The translations under genes and the position numbers were made by a program. The notes under the pieces were generated by a model, which saw nothing but the letters and a program-made list of their open reading frames with translations, did not search any database and had not been told where the DNA came from. DNA of 18,554 nucleotides from JAJPHF01 sp035293805. GTDB taxonomy: Bacteria > Chloroflexota > UBA6077 > JAJPHF01. The stretch is from positions 1-18,554 of the forward strand of contig DATGMD010000072.1 in assembly GCA_035293805.1 (NCBI GenBank), read 5' to 3'. Below are positions 7,087 to 14,382 of the stretch, piece by piece; the stretch's first letter is position 1, and each line of letters begins with the position of its first letter.

Positions 7087-8295
7087 GTGAGCCGCCGTAT
7101 CGACGCCGCCCCCTGGATCATGCTCGGCGTGGCCGTGGTGTCGCAAATCGGCGCCTCCTACGTCCACCAGGGGCTGCCCGCCCTCGCGCCGCTGCTCCAA
7201 GCCGAATGGTCGCTCAGCCGCGCCGAGCTGGGCGCGGTCCTGGGCGCCATCAACGTCGGCGTGCTCCTCGCCTCGGCCGCCGCCGGGCACGCCGTCGATC
7301 GCTTCGGCGAGCGCCCCCTGCTCGTCGCTGGCCCGCTGGGCGTCGGGGCGGCCACGCTGCTCGCGGCCCTCAGCCCGGCGCCCCCCCTCCTCGGGCTGGC
7401 GCTGGCCGGCGCGGGCATCGCGCTTGGCACCTGCGCCCCCTCCGGCGGCAAGGCGATGCTCGTCTGGTTCCCGCCCCGCATCCGCGGCCTGGCGATGGGC
7501 CTGCGCCAGACGAGCGTCCCACTCGCCGGCGTCATCTCCGCTCCGACCCTGCCGCTCCTCGCCCTCGCGCTCGGCTGGCGCGGCGCGCTCGTCGCCAGCG
7601 CTGTCATTGGCGGCCTGAGCGCGCTGCTCGTGGTCGTGGCCTACCACGACCCGCCTGCCCGCCCGACGGCGGTGCCGCGCCACGAGCGCACCGGCCTCGC
7701 CTCTTACCCCGCGCTCCTGCGCGACCGCAGCCTGCTGGCGACGATCCTGCTTGGCCCGGTGCTGGTCGCCGGACAGTGGACGGTCGTGCCGTACCTCGGA
7801 CTCTACCTGTACGAGCGTTTCGGCTGGTCGGTGCCGGAGGCGGCGGCCTACCTGGCGCTCGCCCAGGTGGGCGGCGTCGTCGGGCGCATCGCCTGGGGCC
7901 TGGCCAGCGATCTCGTCTGGGGCGGCCGGCGCAAGCCCGCCCTGCTGCTCGTACCGCCGGTCGGGGCGGCGGGAGCGCTCGGACTGGCCGCGCTATCGCA
8001 CCAGACGCCTGCCTGGCTGGTCGCCCTGCTCGCCCTCGTCATGGGTGCGTCCGTCATCGGCTGGAACGGGCTGCTGCTCGCCTACGTCGCCGAGCAGGCA
8101 GGGCCGCACCGCGCCGGTACCGCCATCGGGCTGGCCGTCAGCATCATCTTCCTCGGCGCGGTCGTCTACCCCCCGGCCTTCGGCTGGCTGGTCGACCGTG
8201 CGGGCAGCTACCAGCCCGCCTGGCTCGCCCTCGCTGCCGTGCTCCTCGCCGGCCTCGCGCTCTTCCCCAGCATGCGCGAGGTGGCGCCCGCGTGA
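7087..8295 (+). CDS. Major facilitator superfamily (MFS) transporter
   Basis: A 402-residue integral membrane protein with about twelve hydrophobic helices arranged as two six-helix halves, the usual MFS size. The loop after helix 2 reads GHAVDRFGERPLLVAG, the MFS motif A form (G-x3-D-R-x-G-x-R) with small changes, and its counterpart in the second half is GLASDLVWGGRRKP. The central cytoplasmic loop (PPARPTAVPRHERTG) separates the halves. The GTG at 7087 is used, but GGGAG lies almost directly against it; an ATG at codon 12 (7120) is an alternative that would start just before helix 1. It is divergent from SBP4 and 99 nt upstream of the bicupin gene. The substrate cannot be read from sequence; it could move a product or substrate of the adjacent catabolic genes. 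Confidence 0.88.
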   Translation: MSRRIDAAPWIMLGVAVVSQIGASYVHQGLPALAPLLQAEWSLSRAELGAVLGAINVGVLLASAAAGHAVDRFGERPLLVAGPLGVGAATLLAALSPAPPLLGLALAGAGIALGTCAPSGGKAMLVWFPPRIRGLAMGLRQTSVPLAGVISAPTLPLLALALGWRGALVASAVIGGLSALLVVVAYHDPPARPTAVPRHERTGLASYPALLRDRSLLATILLGPVLVAGQWTVVPYLGLYLYERFGWSVPEAAAYLALAQVGGVVGRIAWGLASDLVWGGRRKPALLLVPPVGAAGALGLAALSHQTPAWLVALLALVMGASVIGWNGLLLAYVAEQAGPHRAGTAIGLAVSIIFLGAVVYPPAFGWLVDRAGSYQPAWLALAAVLLAGLALFPSMREVAPA

Positions 8296-8300
8296 GTTGC

Positions 8301-8329
8301 TTGCCTGCGCCGGCAGGGGGATGTACACT
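8301..8329 (+). promoter_or_regulatory. Candidate sigma70-type promoter for the bicupin-EutA cluster
   Basis: TTGCCT (8301-8306) and TACACT (8324-8329) are separated by exactly 17 nt, each matching the housekeeping consensus at four of six positions. The predicted start is near 8336, about 59 nt before the bicupin ATG. It lies directly after the MFS stop codon. A short hairpin (CCTGC-gccg-GCAGG, 8304-8317) overlaps the spacer and could be the MFS transcript end. Confidence 0.4.
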
Positions 8330-8394
8330 CGCCAATTGACGGGTGGGGGCGTTACGTGCTCCACGGTACGGGGGCGCAGACGAGGAGGCGAGTG

Positions 8395-9507
8395 ATGGCA
8401 ACGCAGGCTCCTGACGCTACCGAGGTCATGCAGAAGGTCAATTCCTACGAGGCGTTCCAGCAGCAAGAGGGCATCCCCGTCGTCCGCGGCTTCGGCGTCG
8501 ACGATCTGCGTACCATCGAGGTGAAGCCCTGGGCGCGCAAGGGCGGCCTCGGCACCTACATCAACCTCGACGGCACCGGCGGCACCAACGACGCCTACGT
8601 GCTGGAGATCCCCCCGGGCAAGGCGACCAACCCGGGCCGCCAGTTGTTCGAGGAGATGATCTACGTCCTCGAAGGCAACGGCTCGACGCAGGTCTGGTAC
8701 GACGAGAACAAGAAGGTGTCCTTCGAGTGGAAGAAGGGCAGCCTCTTCGCCATCCCGCTGAACGCCATGCACCGCCACTTCAACGGCCGCGGCGATACCC
8801 CCGCCCGCTACCTGGCCGTCACCAACGCGCCGGTCGTCGTGAACCTCTTCCACAACATCGACTTCGTGTTCAACACGCCGTTCACCTTCGACGACCGCTT
8901 CTCCGGTCAGGAGGACTACTTCAGCGGCGAGGGCCGGCTCTGGCGTAACCGTCGGAACTTCGTGTTGGAGACGAACTTCGTCCCCGACACGCACGGCATC
9001 GAGCTGTACACCTGGAAGGAGCGTGGCGCGGGCGGGCGCAACATCATGTTCGAGCTGGCCCATAACACGATGGCCGCGCACATCTCCGAGTTCCCGGTGG
9101 GCACCTACAAGAAGGGCCACCGTCACGGCCCCGGCGCCCACGTTATCATCCTCAACGGCGAGGGCTACTCGCTGCTCTGGCCCGAGGGCTCCGATTTCAA
9201 GAAGTTCCCTTGGAAGACGGGCAGCATGGTGGTGCCGCCGAACGACTGGTTCCACCAGCATTTCAACCCGGGCACCGAGCCCGCCCGCTACCTGGCGCTG
9301 CGCTGGGGCAGCCGCCGCTACGACATGGGCGGCGCGATCAAGATGGACCAGGGCGGCTCGGACGTGTCCGTCAAAGAGGGCGGCGCCCAGATCGAGTACG
9401 AGGACGAGGATCCGCGCGTGCACCAGATCTTCGAGGAGGAGATGGCCCGGCGCGGCGCCCAGTGCCGCATGAAGTCCATGATCGGGTGGTGTACCGCCGC
9501 CGAGTAG
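8395..9507 (+). CDS. Bicupin protein (two cupin domains)
   Basis: A 370-residue soluble protein with two tandem cupin barrels and no signal peptide. The C-terminal cupin has motif 1 as G236-x5-H242-R-H244-x4-H249-x5-G255 and motif 2 with P282, H287 and N291. The usual motif-1 Glu is thus His249, leaving a possible all-histidine metal site. The N-terminal cupin has lost the His-x-His pair (GRQLFEEMIYVLEG, 81-94) but keeps E86/E87 and an MHRHFN segment (125-130), so its metal site is degenerate. This one-active, one-structural layout is common in bicupin dioxygenases and isomerases, but no specific enzyme is recognised. The ATG at 8395 follows GAGGAGG with an 8-nt gap; upstream in-frame codons are unsupported. 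It opens the plus-strand cluster containing EutA and the amidohydrolase. Confidence 0.88.
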   Translation: MATQAPDATEVMQKVNSYEAFQQQEGIPVVRGFGVDDLRTIEVKPWARKGGLGTYINLDGTGGTNDAYVLEIPPGKATNPGRQLFEEMIYVLEGNGSTQVWYDENKKVSFEWKKGSLFAIPLNAMHRHFNGRGDTPARYLAVTNAPVVVNLFHNIDFVFNTPFTFDDRFSGQEDYFSGEGRLWRNRRNFVLETNFVPDTHGIELYTWKERGAGGRNIMFELAHNTMAAHISEFPVGTYKKGHRHGPGAHVIILNGEGYSLLWPEGSDFKKFPWKTGSMVVPPNDWFHQHFNPGTEPARYLALRWGSRRYDMGGAIKMDQGGSDVSVKEGGAQIEYEDEDPRVHQIFEEEMARRGAQCRMKSMIGWCTAAE

Positions 9508-9537
9508 GCATCCGCCCGGTCGGAAGCAATCCCACGC

Positions 9538-9569
9538 CTCCCCCTCTCTCGGGCGCGAGGGAGGGGGAG
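9538..9569 (+). repeat. Strong GC hairpin between bicupin and EutA genes
   Basis: A 13-bp stem (CTCCCCCTCTCTC pairing with GAGGGAGGGGGAG, one G-T wobble) with a 6-nt loop, 30 nt after the bicupin stop and 35 nt before the EutA start. No U-tract follows. It could terminate or attenuate transcription, or stabilise the upstream message. Its C-tract/G-tract layout resembles intergenic dispersed repeats common in high-GC genomes; that comparison is from general knowledge and could be settled by counting copies genome-wide. Confidence 0.6.
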
Positions 9570-9604
9570 CAGCGTGTTACCCCGATTCGCGCACGGGAGA
9601 GACC

Positions 9605-11269
9605 ATGGCAGAGACGCAACGCCCCGGAGACCTGACGCACGCGCACGACGGCGGCCAGACCCACACCCACAGCGCCGGGCACGCCCTCGACCACGAGCAC
9701 GACGAATGGGGCTTCGACCTCGACCTCATCGACCACCACGGCGACGACGCCCCGCTCACCGACGAGCAGATCGCGGAGATCAACGAGGCCATCTGGAAGC
9801 TGGAGAACGTCGAGCTGACCACCGTCGGCGTGGACGTGGGCTCCTCGACGTCGCACCTGATGTTCGCGCGGGTGCATCTCCAGCGCATGGGCGACCTCCT
9901 CTCCAGCCGCTTCGTCGTGGTCAACCGCGAAGTGCTCTGGCGCTCGCCCATCCTCCTCACGCCCTATCGCCCCGACAATACGATCGACTCTGATCAGCTC
10001 GACGTCTTCATCCGCAACGCGTACCAGGAGGCCGGCCTGGAGCGCTCCGACGTGGACAGCGGCGCCGTCATCCTCACGGGTGAGGCTCTGAAGCGCACGA
10101 ACGCCCACGCGATCGCCGAGCTATTCGCCACGGAGGCGGGCAAGTTCGTCTGCGCTTCGGCCGGCCATCACATGGAGGCGCTGCTGGCCGCAAATGGCTC
10201 CGGCACGGTCGCGCTCTCCCGCGAGCCACGCCGCACGCTCCTCAACGTGGACATCGGCGGCGGCACGAGCAAGCTGGCCGTCGTGCGCGGCGGCGAAGTG
10301 CTCGCCACCGCCGCGGTGGCCGTCGGCGGCCGCCTGATCGCCTTCGCCCCGGACGGCACGATCGAGCGGCTCGAGGGCCCGGCCGAGCAGGCGGCCGAGG
10401 CGGCCGGCGTGCGGCTCGCGCTCGGCGAGCGACTGGCGCCCGAGGACCAGGCGAAGCTCGTCCGCACGATGACCGACGCCCTCGTGTCGCTCATCCGCGG
10501 CGAGCCCAACGCGCTCGCCAAGGAGCTGCTGGTCACCGACCCGCTGCCCGAGGGCTGGCAGGCCGACGCCATCACGTTTTCGGGTGGCGTCGCCGAGTAC
10601 ATCTACGGCCGCGAGCGCGCCGAATACGCCGACATCGCGCGCGCGCTGGCCGACGAGGTGCGGGCCGCGCTGGACGACGGCCGCATCCCACTGCCCGTGC
10701 TCGACCCTGGCCAGGGCATCCGCGCGACCGTGATCGGCGCCTCGCAGTTCTCCGTGCAGGTCAGCGGCAACACGATCTCGATCTCCGATAGCACGGTGCT
10801 GCCCCTGCGTAACCTGCCCGTGATCTTCCCCCGCCTCGACCTGGCCGACGATCCCGACGCCGAGCGCGTGGCCAGCGAGATCGGCAGCGCCATTCGGCGC
10901 TTCGACCTCGAGGAAGGCGACTCGCCCGTCGCCTTGGCCTTCCGCTGGCAGGGCGATCCCCTGTACTCCCGGCTGCGCGCGCTGGCCGACGGCATCCGGC
11001 GCGGTATGCCGAACAGCGTCGAGCAGAAGCTGCCGCTCGTGCTCATGCTGGATGGCGACGTGGGCAAGACGCTGGGCGACATCCTGAAGCACGAGCTGGG
11101 CGTGGCCGGCGACGTGATGTCCATCGACGGCATGCAGCTCAAGGAGTTCGACTACGTGGACATCGGCGAGGTGATCCAGCCCGCCTACGTCGTCCCCGTG
11201 GTCATCAAGTCGCTGCTGTTCGCCGGCTCCCACGACCACCATCTCGCCGACGAGCGCGTCAGCAGCTAA
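9605..11269 (+). CDS. eutA: EutA-family ethanolamine ammonia-lyase reactivating factor with His-rich extension
   Basis: EutA proteins use ATP to release damaged cobalamin from the B12 enzyme EutBC so that fresh adenosylcobalamin can bind. This 554-residue protein shows the actin-like ATPase signatures: TVGVDVGSSTSHLMF (73-87), NVDIGGGTSKLAVV (214-227) followed by AVAVGGRLI (237-245), and ITFSGGVAEYIYG (323-335). GASQFSVQVSGNTI and LPLRNLPVI (378-408) also fit EutA. Family members are usually about 470 residues; the excess is an N-terminal tail of about 70 residues with nine histidines in the first 45 (HAH, HTH, HEH, HH) and many acids, plus a C-terminal HDHH. These could bind metal. The ATG follows GGGAGAGACC. 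Its partner genes eutB and eutC are absent from the window, so a role with another B12 enzyme is possible. 31 nt upstream of the next gene. Confidence 0.87.
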   Translation: MAETQRPGDLTHAHDGGQTHTHSAGHALDHEHDEWGFDLDLIDHHGDDAPLTDEQIAEINEAIWKLENVELTTVGVDVGSSTSHLMFARVHLQRMGDLLSSRFVVVNREVLWRSPILLTPYRPDNTIDSDQLDVFIRNAYQEAGLERSDVDSGAVILTGEALKRTNAHAIAELFATEAGKFVCASAGHHMEALLAANGSGTVALSREPRRTLLNVDIGGGTSKLAVVRGGEVLATAAVAVGGRLIAFAPDGTIERLEGPAEQAAEAAGVRLALGERLAPEDQAKLVRTMTDALVSLIRGEPNALAKELLVTDPLPEGWQADAITFSGGVAEYIYGRERAEYADIARALADEVRAALDDGRIPLPVLDPGQGIRATVIGASQFSVQVSGNTISISDSTVLPLRNLPVIFPRLDLADDPDAERVASEIGSAIRRFDLEEGDSPVALAFRWQGDPLYSRLRALADGIRRGMPNSVEQKLPLVLMLDGDVGKTLGDILKHELGVAGDVMSIDGMQLKEFDYVDIGEVIQPAYVVPVVIKSLLFAGSHDHHLADERVSS

Positions 11270-11300
11270 TCGCCGGCGCGGTACGGTCGGGGGGGGGAAC

Positions 11301-12161
11301 GTGGACGAGCTGGTATACGGCGTCGTGCGCGGCGTCGACGTGCCCGAGGCGGCGGGCGCGGCCGCGGACGAGCGCCGCCTGATGGTCTTCTCGGTCGACA
11401 CCCGCACGCACGGCGCCGCGCGGCTGTTGCTCGACCTCGCCGAGCTAGACCGCCTCGACGACGCCGAGCTGCCGGAGGACGCGGCGGTAACGCCGCTCGT
11501 CTACGCCCTCGCCGGGCCGCCGGCCGCCGTGGCGGCGGCGCAGGAGCCGTTCGCGGCGCAGCTGCAGGACGCCTACGACCAGCTTGCGGCCGGCGTTGCG
11601 CCGAGCGAGGTGGCGCGGGGCGCTGAGGCGCGGCTCGTCGGCCTCGCGGCGTTGTCGCCCGAGCGGCTGGCCGACCTCGCCCTCCTCGAGCTGGTCGGCG
11701 GCGACTGGATCGCTTACCCCATGCCCGCCGCGGTCATCCTGCCGGATGGCGCCGAGGTGCGCGGCGTCTACGCGGCCGAGAGCGCCGACGACGACAGCTG
11801 GCAGGGCCTCGTCGAGGCCTTGTTGGAAGCCTGGCTCCGGGTCGAGTCGGTGCCGGGCCGCGACCGCCCCTGGAACCGCCGCGACCTCGAACGGCTGCTG
11901 AACGACCCCATCTACGCCTTCGGGGTGAGCTACGAGCCGCGGGCCGACGTCACGGCGATGGTCGACGCCTTCACGCGCGGCCTGGCCGAGCGGCCCGAGG
12001 AGTGGGACCTGGCTGGATTGGAGGCCGAGTACCGCGGGCTCCTCGCCCGGCTGGCAGCCAGCCAGCACTTCCGGCGCGGGCCGGATGCCCCGCCCCTGAT
12101 CCCCCTGGCCGAGTGGCTGGGCGCGCAGCTCGCGCGGATCGCCGAGCTGCGCGCCCACTAG
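11301..12161 (+). CDS. Hypothetical soluble protein between EutA and a membrane protein
   Basis: An unrecognised 286-residue protein without signal peptide or membrane helices. It is rich in Ala, Leu, Asp and Glu and looks mostly helical. A recognisable feature is the central region DRPWNRRDLERLLNDPIYAFG (about 193-213), with a conserved-looking aromatic/Arg cluster. Coding is supported by strong third-position GC, a start (GTG) preceded by a G-run (GGGGGGGAAC), and tight packing: 31 nt after EutA and 15 nt before the membrane protein. The final part, from about residue 245, resembles an amphipathic helix pair. Its position suggests it works with EutA or the membrane protein, but no function can be assigned. 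Confidence 0.75.
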   Translation: MDELVYGVVRGVDVPEAAGAAADERRLMVFSVDTRTHGAARLLLDLAELDRLDDAELPEDAAVTPLVYALAGPPAAVAAAQEPFAAQLQDAYDQLAAGVAPSEVARGAEARLVGLAALSPERLADLALLELVGGDWIAYPMPAAVILPDGAEVRGVYAAESADDDSWQGLVEALLEAWLRVESVPGRDRPWNRRDLERLLNDPIYAFGVSYEPRADVTAMVDAFTRGLAERPEEWDLAGLEAEYRGLLARLAASQHFRRGPDAPPLIPLAEWLGAQLARIAELRAH

Positions 12162-12176
12162 CATCACGGAGGACGC

Positions 12177-13199
12177 GTGCGCCTGCGGCAGATCGACAAG
12201 TCCCTGCTGCAACACCGCGTGGCGTTCGCGCTCATCGCGACCCTCCTGCTCTGCATCCTGGCGATGCTGCCGTTCACCGTCGCCAGCGTCGTCGACGAGC
12301 TGCTCGGCCCACCCGAGGGCCGCGTCTACTACGTGCCCGGCGCCACGGTCCCGGCCGCCGCGACGCACACCCGCCTGCACGTGGCCGTCGCGGCGCTGGA
12401 CGACTTTCAGCAGCTCGCCACGCTTCGCGTCTCCGGCCATCACCAGTGCGCCGGTGGCTGTGGCTGGAGTGACCGTGTCCTCTTCTTCGCCATCCCGCCG
12501 GCCGATGAGGCGCCGGAGGGGTTGCCGCCGTCGGCCACGGTAACGCTCCCCGCGGACACCGTCGCCATCACCGACAGCTTCCAGCTCCCCGCGCGCGGCC
12601 ATCCGACGCGCTATCCGTTCGACACCTACGAGCTGTGGCTCGGCGTCGTGCTGCAGCGCGTCCTGCCAGACGGGACGGTGCAGACGTTGACGCCCGACGA
12701 GGCGCGCGACCACTTGTTCCTCAGCTTTCAGGAGGAAGTGCCGCGCCAGACGATGGCGCCACCGCGCGCGATCGATCCTGCCAGCGTTCGGCCCCCGAAT
12801 GCGCCCTTTGGCTACCTCTACGTCGAGGTGCTGACGCTGTCGCGGCCCCTCTGGCTGCGGGTCCTGGCCGTCATGCTAGTCTTGCTGGTCGCCGCCGCCG
12901 CGTCCTACGCCGTCTTCATGCGGCCGCTCACCGAGCTGGTCATCAACGCCGGGGCGCTCGTGCTCGGCGTGTGGGGCATTCGTCAGATCCTCACCAACTC
13001 CAGCTACCCGGGCCTGACGGCCGTCGATCTCTCGCTGTCGGTCGTCATCCTGTTCCTGCTCAGCGCGATCACTGTCCGCGCGCTGTTGTTCGCCCACGAC
13101 CGCGCCGAGCTGCACGTCCTGCGCCGCACCCGGGCCAACACGCCAGAGCACCCTGGCAGAGCCGACGTGGCCGATGCGTCTCAGCCCTCCGTCGAGTAG
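12177..13199 (+). CDS. Four-helix membrane protein with large extracytoplasmic domain (DUF4436-like)
   Basis: A 340-residue membrane protein. One hydrophobic helix near the N-terminus (about 16-38) is followed by a domain of roughly 185 residues, probably outside the cytoplasm. It contains a CAGGC pair (91-95) and YPFDTYELWL (146-155). Three closely spaced helices follow (about 225-248, 251-272, 282-305), then a charged cytoplasmic tail. This arrangement and the YPFD-Y element recall DUF4436 proteins; the match is from memory and not certain. The GTG at 12177 follows GGAGGACGC. It is 15 nt after the preceding gene and 19 nt before SBP5, so it is almost certainly in the same transcript. No transporter signature is seen, so it is not an obvious permease for the SBPs. 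Confidence 0.8.
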   Translation: MRLRQIDKSLLQHRVAFALIATLLLCILAMLPFTVASVVDELLGPPEGRVYYVPGATVPAAATHTRLHVAVAALDDFQQLATLRVSGHHQCAGGCGWSDRVLFFAIPPADEAPEGLPPSATVTLPADTVAITDSFQLPARGHPTRYPFDTYELWLGVVLQRVLPDGTVQTLTPDEARDHLFLSFQEEVPRQTMAPPRAIDPASVRPPNAPFGYLYVEVLTLSRPLWLRVLAVMLVLLVAAAASYAVFMRPLTELVINAGALVLGVWGIRQILTNSSYPGLTAVDLSLSVVILFLLSAITVRALLFAHDRAELHVLRRTRANTPEHPGRADVADASQPSVE

Positions 13200-13218
13200 G
13201 GGTGGAAAAGGGGAACCG

Positions 13219-14355
13219 ATGCGAAGCCACGAGCGCTGGCCCGAAGCTCGCCCCCGGCGAGCACTTCCGACGCGCTGGGTCAGGGGCAGGGCGGCTGCCG
13301 CGTGCGGCTGCGCGGCGCTCGCCCTCCTGCTAGCCGCGTGCGCGGCCCCGGCCGCCGCGCCTACGGCTCCCGCTCCGGCGGCGCGCGACGCGGCCGCGAG
13401 CGGCGCCGCGTCCGCTGGCAGTGGCGCGTCCTCAGGCCAGGCGAGCCCGCCCGCGCCGGCGACGATCAGCTACAGCCAGATCACCCTCACCGCGCTGAGC
13501 TGGCCCTTCATCATCGCCGAGCCGGCGGGCCTCTACGCGCGCCAGGGCCTCACGGTCGACACCACGATCGGCGGCACGACCGCCGCGACCGCCCAGGCGC
13601 TCGTGGCCGGCGCCGTCGACGTGGCGCAGCTCAACGTCGTGCAGCACATCACGGCCGTGCAGAAGGGGGCCGACCTGGCGCTGGTCGCGGGCAACGCCGC
13701 GGTGCCCCCCTACAGCCTGATGGCCGGCGCCGGCGTCAGCACCTACGCCGACTTGCGTGGCAAGCCGGTCGCCGTGGCGGGCGTGACGGACCCGCTGAAC
13801 TACGTCCTCCGCAAGATGCTCGCCGCCAATGGGCTGGCCGACGGCGACTACGACATGCTGCCGGTCGGCAGCACCAACGAGCGCCTGGTCGCCGTGCAGA
13901 AGGGCGCGGTGGCCGCCACCCTGCTCAGCCAGCCGGACGATTTCATCGCCGAGTCGATGGGGCTGGGGCGGCTCGGCGGCTCGACCGACTACGTCGATTC
14001 CCTGCAGTACACCGCCACCAGCGTGCGGCGAGATTGGGCGCGCCAAAACCGCGACGTACTGGTCCGCTTCCTGCGCGCCTACGTCGAGGCGTGCCGCTGG
14101 TTCTACGATCCCGCCAACCGCGCCGAGGCGATCCGCCTCTACGTGGACCAGACCCACGCCGATCCCGATCTGACCGCGCGCACCTACGATCTCTACGTCG
14201 GGAGTGGGAAGGTGCTCGCCAAGGCCGGCGAGGTGAACCTGGAGGGGCTGCGCGTGCTGGCCGACAACTGGCAGGAGTTCGGCCTCGCCGCCCCCCCGCC
14301 GCCGACCGACACCTGGCTCGACCTCAGCTACCTGGAAGAGGCGCAGCGTCCCTGA
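13219..14355 (+). CDS. SBP5: divergent ABC-type substrate-binding lipoprotein paired with an amidohydrolase
   Basis: A 378-residue surface-anchored binding protein. A long basic N-terminus precedes the hydrophobic core and lipobox LLAAC (C41), then a Pro/Ala/Ser tether and a fold starting at SYSQITLTALSWPFIIAEPA. Blocks include GLYARQGLTVD, DLRGKPVAVAGVTDPLNY and VQKGAVAATLLSQP. It is more distant from the other six: the loop after DLRGK differs and it lacks the shared C-terminal SGF-x3-L tail, ending in LDLSYLEEAQRP instead. The ATG at 13219 follows AAAAGGGGAACCG; an upstream in-frame start at 13174 would overlap the previous gene and is not supported. The amidohydrolase gene starts 27 nt later, so its ligand may be the amidohydrolase substrate. 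This is inference. Confidence 0.9.
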   Translation: MRSHERWPEARPRRALPTRWVRGRAAAACGCAALALLLAACAAPAAAPTAPAPAARDAAASGAASAGSGASSGQASPPAPATISYSQITLTALSWPFIIAEPAGLYARQGLTVDTTIGGTTAATAQALVAGAVDVAQLNVVQHITAVQKGADLALVAGNAAVPPYSLMAGAGVSTYADLRGKPVAVAGVTDPLNYVLRKMLAANGLADGDYDMLPVGSTNERLVAVQKGAVAATLLSQPDDFIAESMGLGRLGGSTDYVDSLQYTATSVRRDWARQNRDVLVRFLRAYVEACRWFYDPANRAEAIRLYVDQTHADPDLTARTYDLYVGSGKVLAKAGEVNLEGLRVLADNWQEFGLAAPPPPTDTWLDLSYLEEAQRP

Positions 14356-14382
14356 GCCGAGACGACAGCGCCCGGAGGAGCG

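Noticed and set aside
7993..9423. Minus-strand open frame of 476 codons opposite the MFS and bicupin genes
   Set aside because: Long only because stop codons are rare in GC-rich DNA; the plus strand shows recognisable transporter and cupin motifs throughout.
9605..9745. Histidine-rich N-terminus of EutA as a CobW/HypB-type metallochaperone domain
   Set aside because: No GTPase motifs accompany it, and the following fold is the EutA actin-like ATPase; only a metal-binding tail can be claimed.
10121..11407. Minus-strand open frame of 428 codons opposite EutA
   Set aside because: Arg/His/Asp-rich shadow sequence; EutA motifs on the plus strand are unambiguous.
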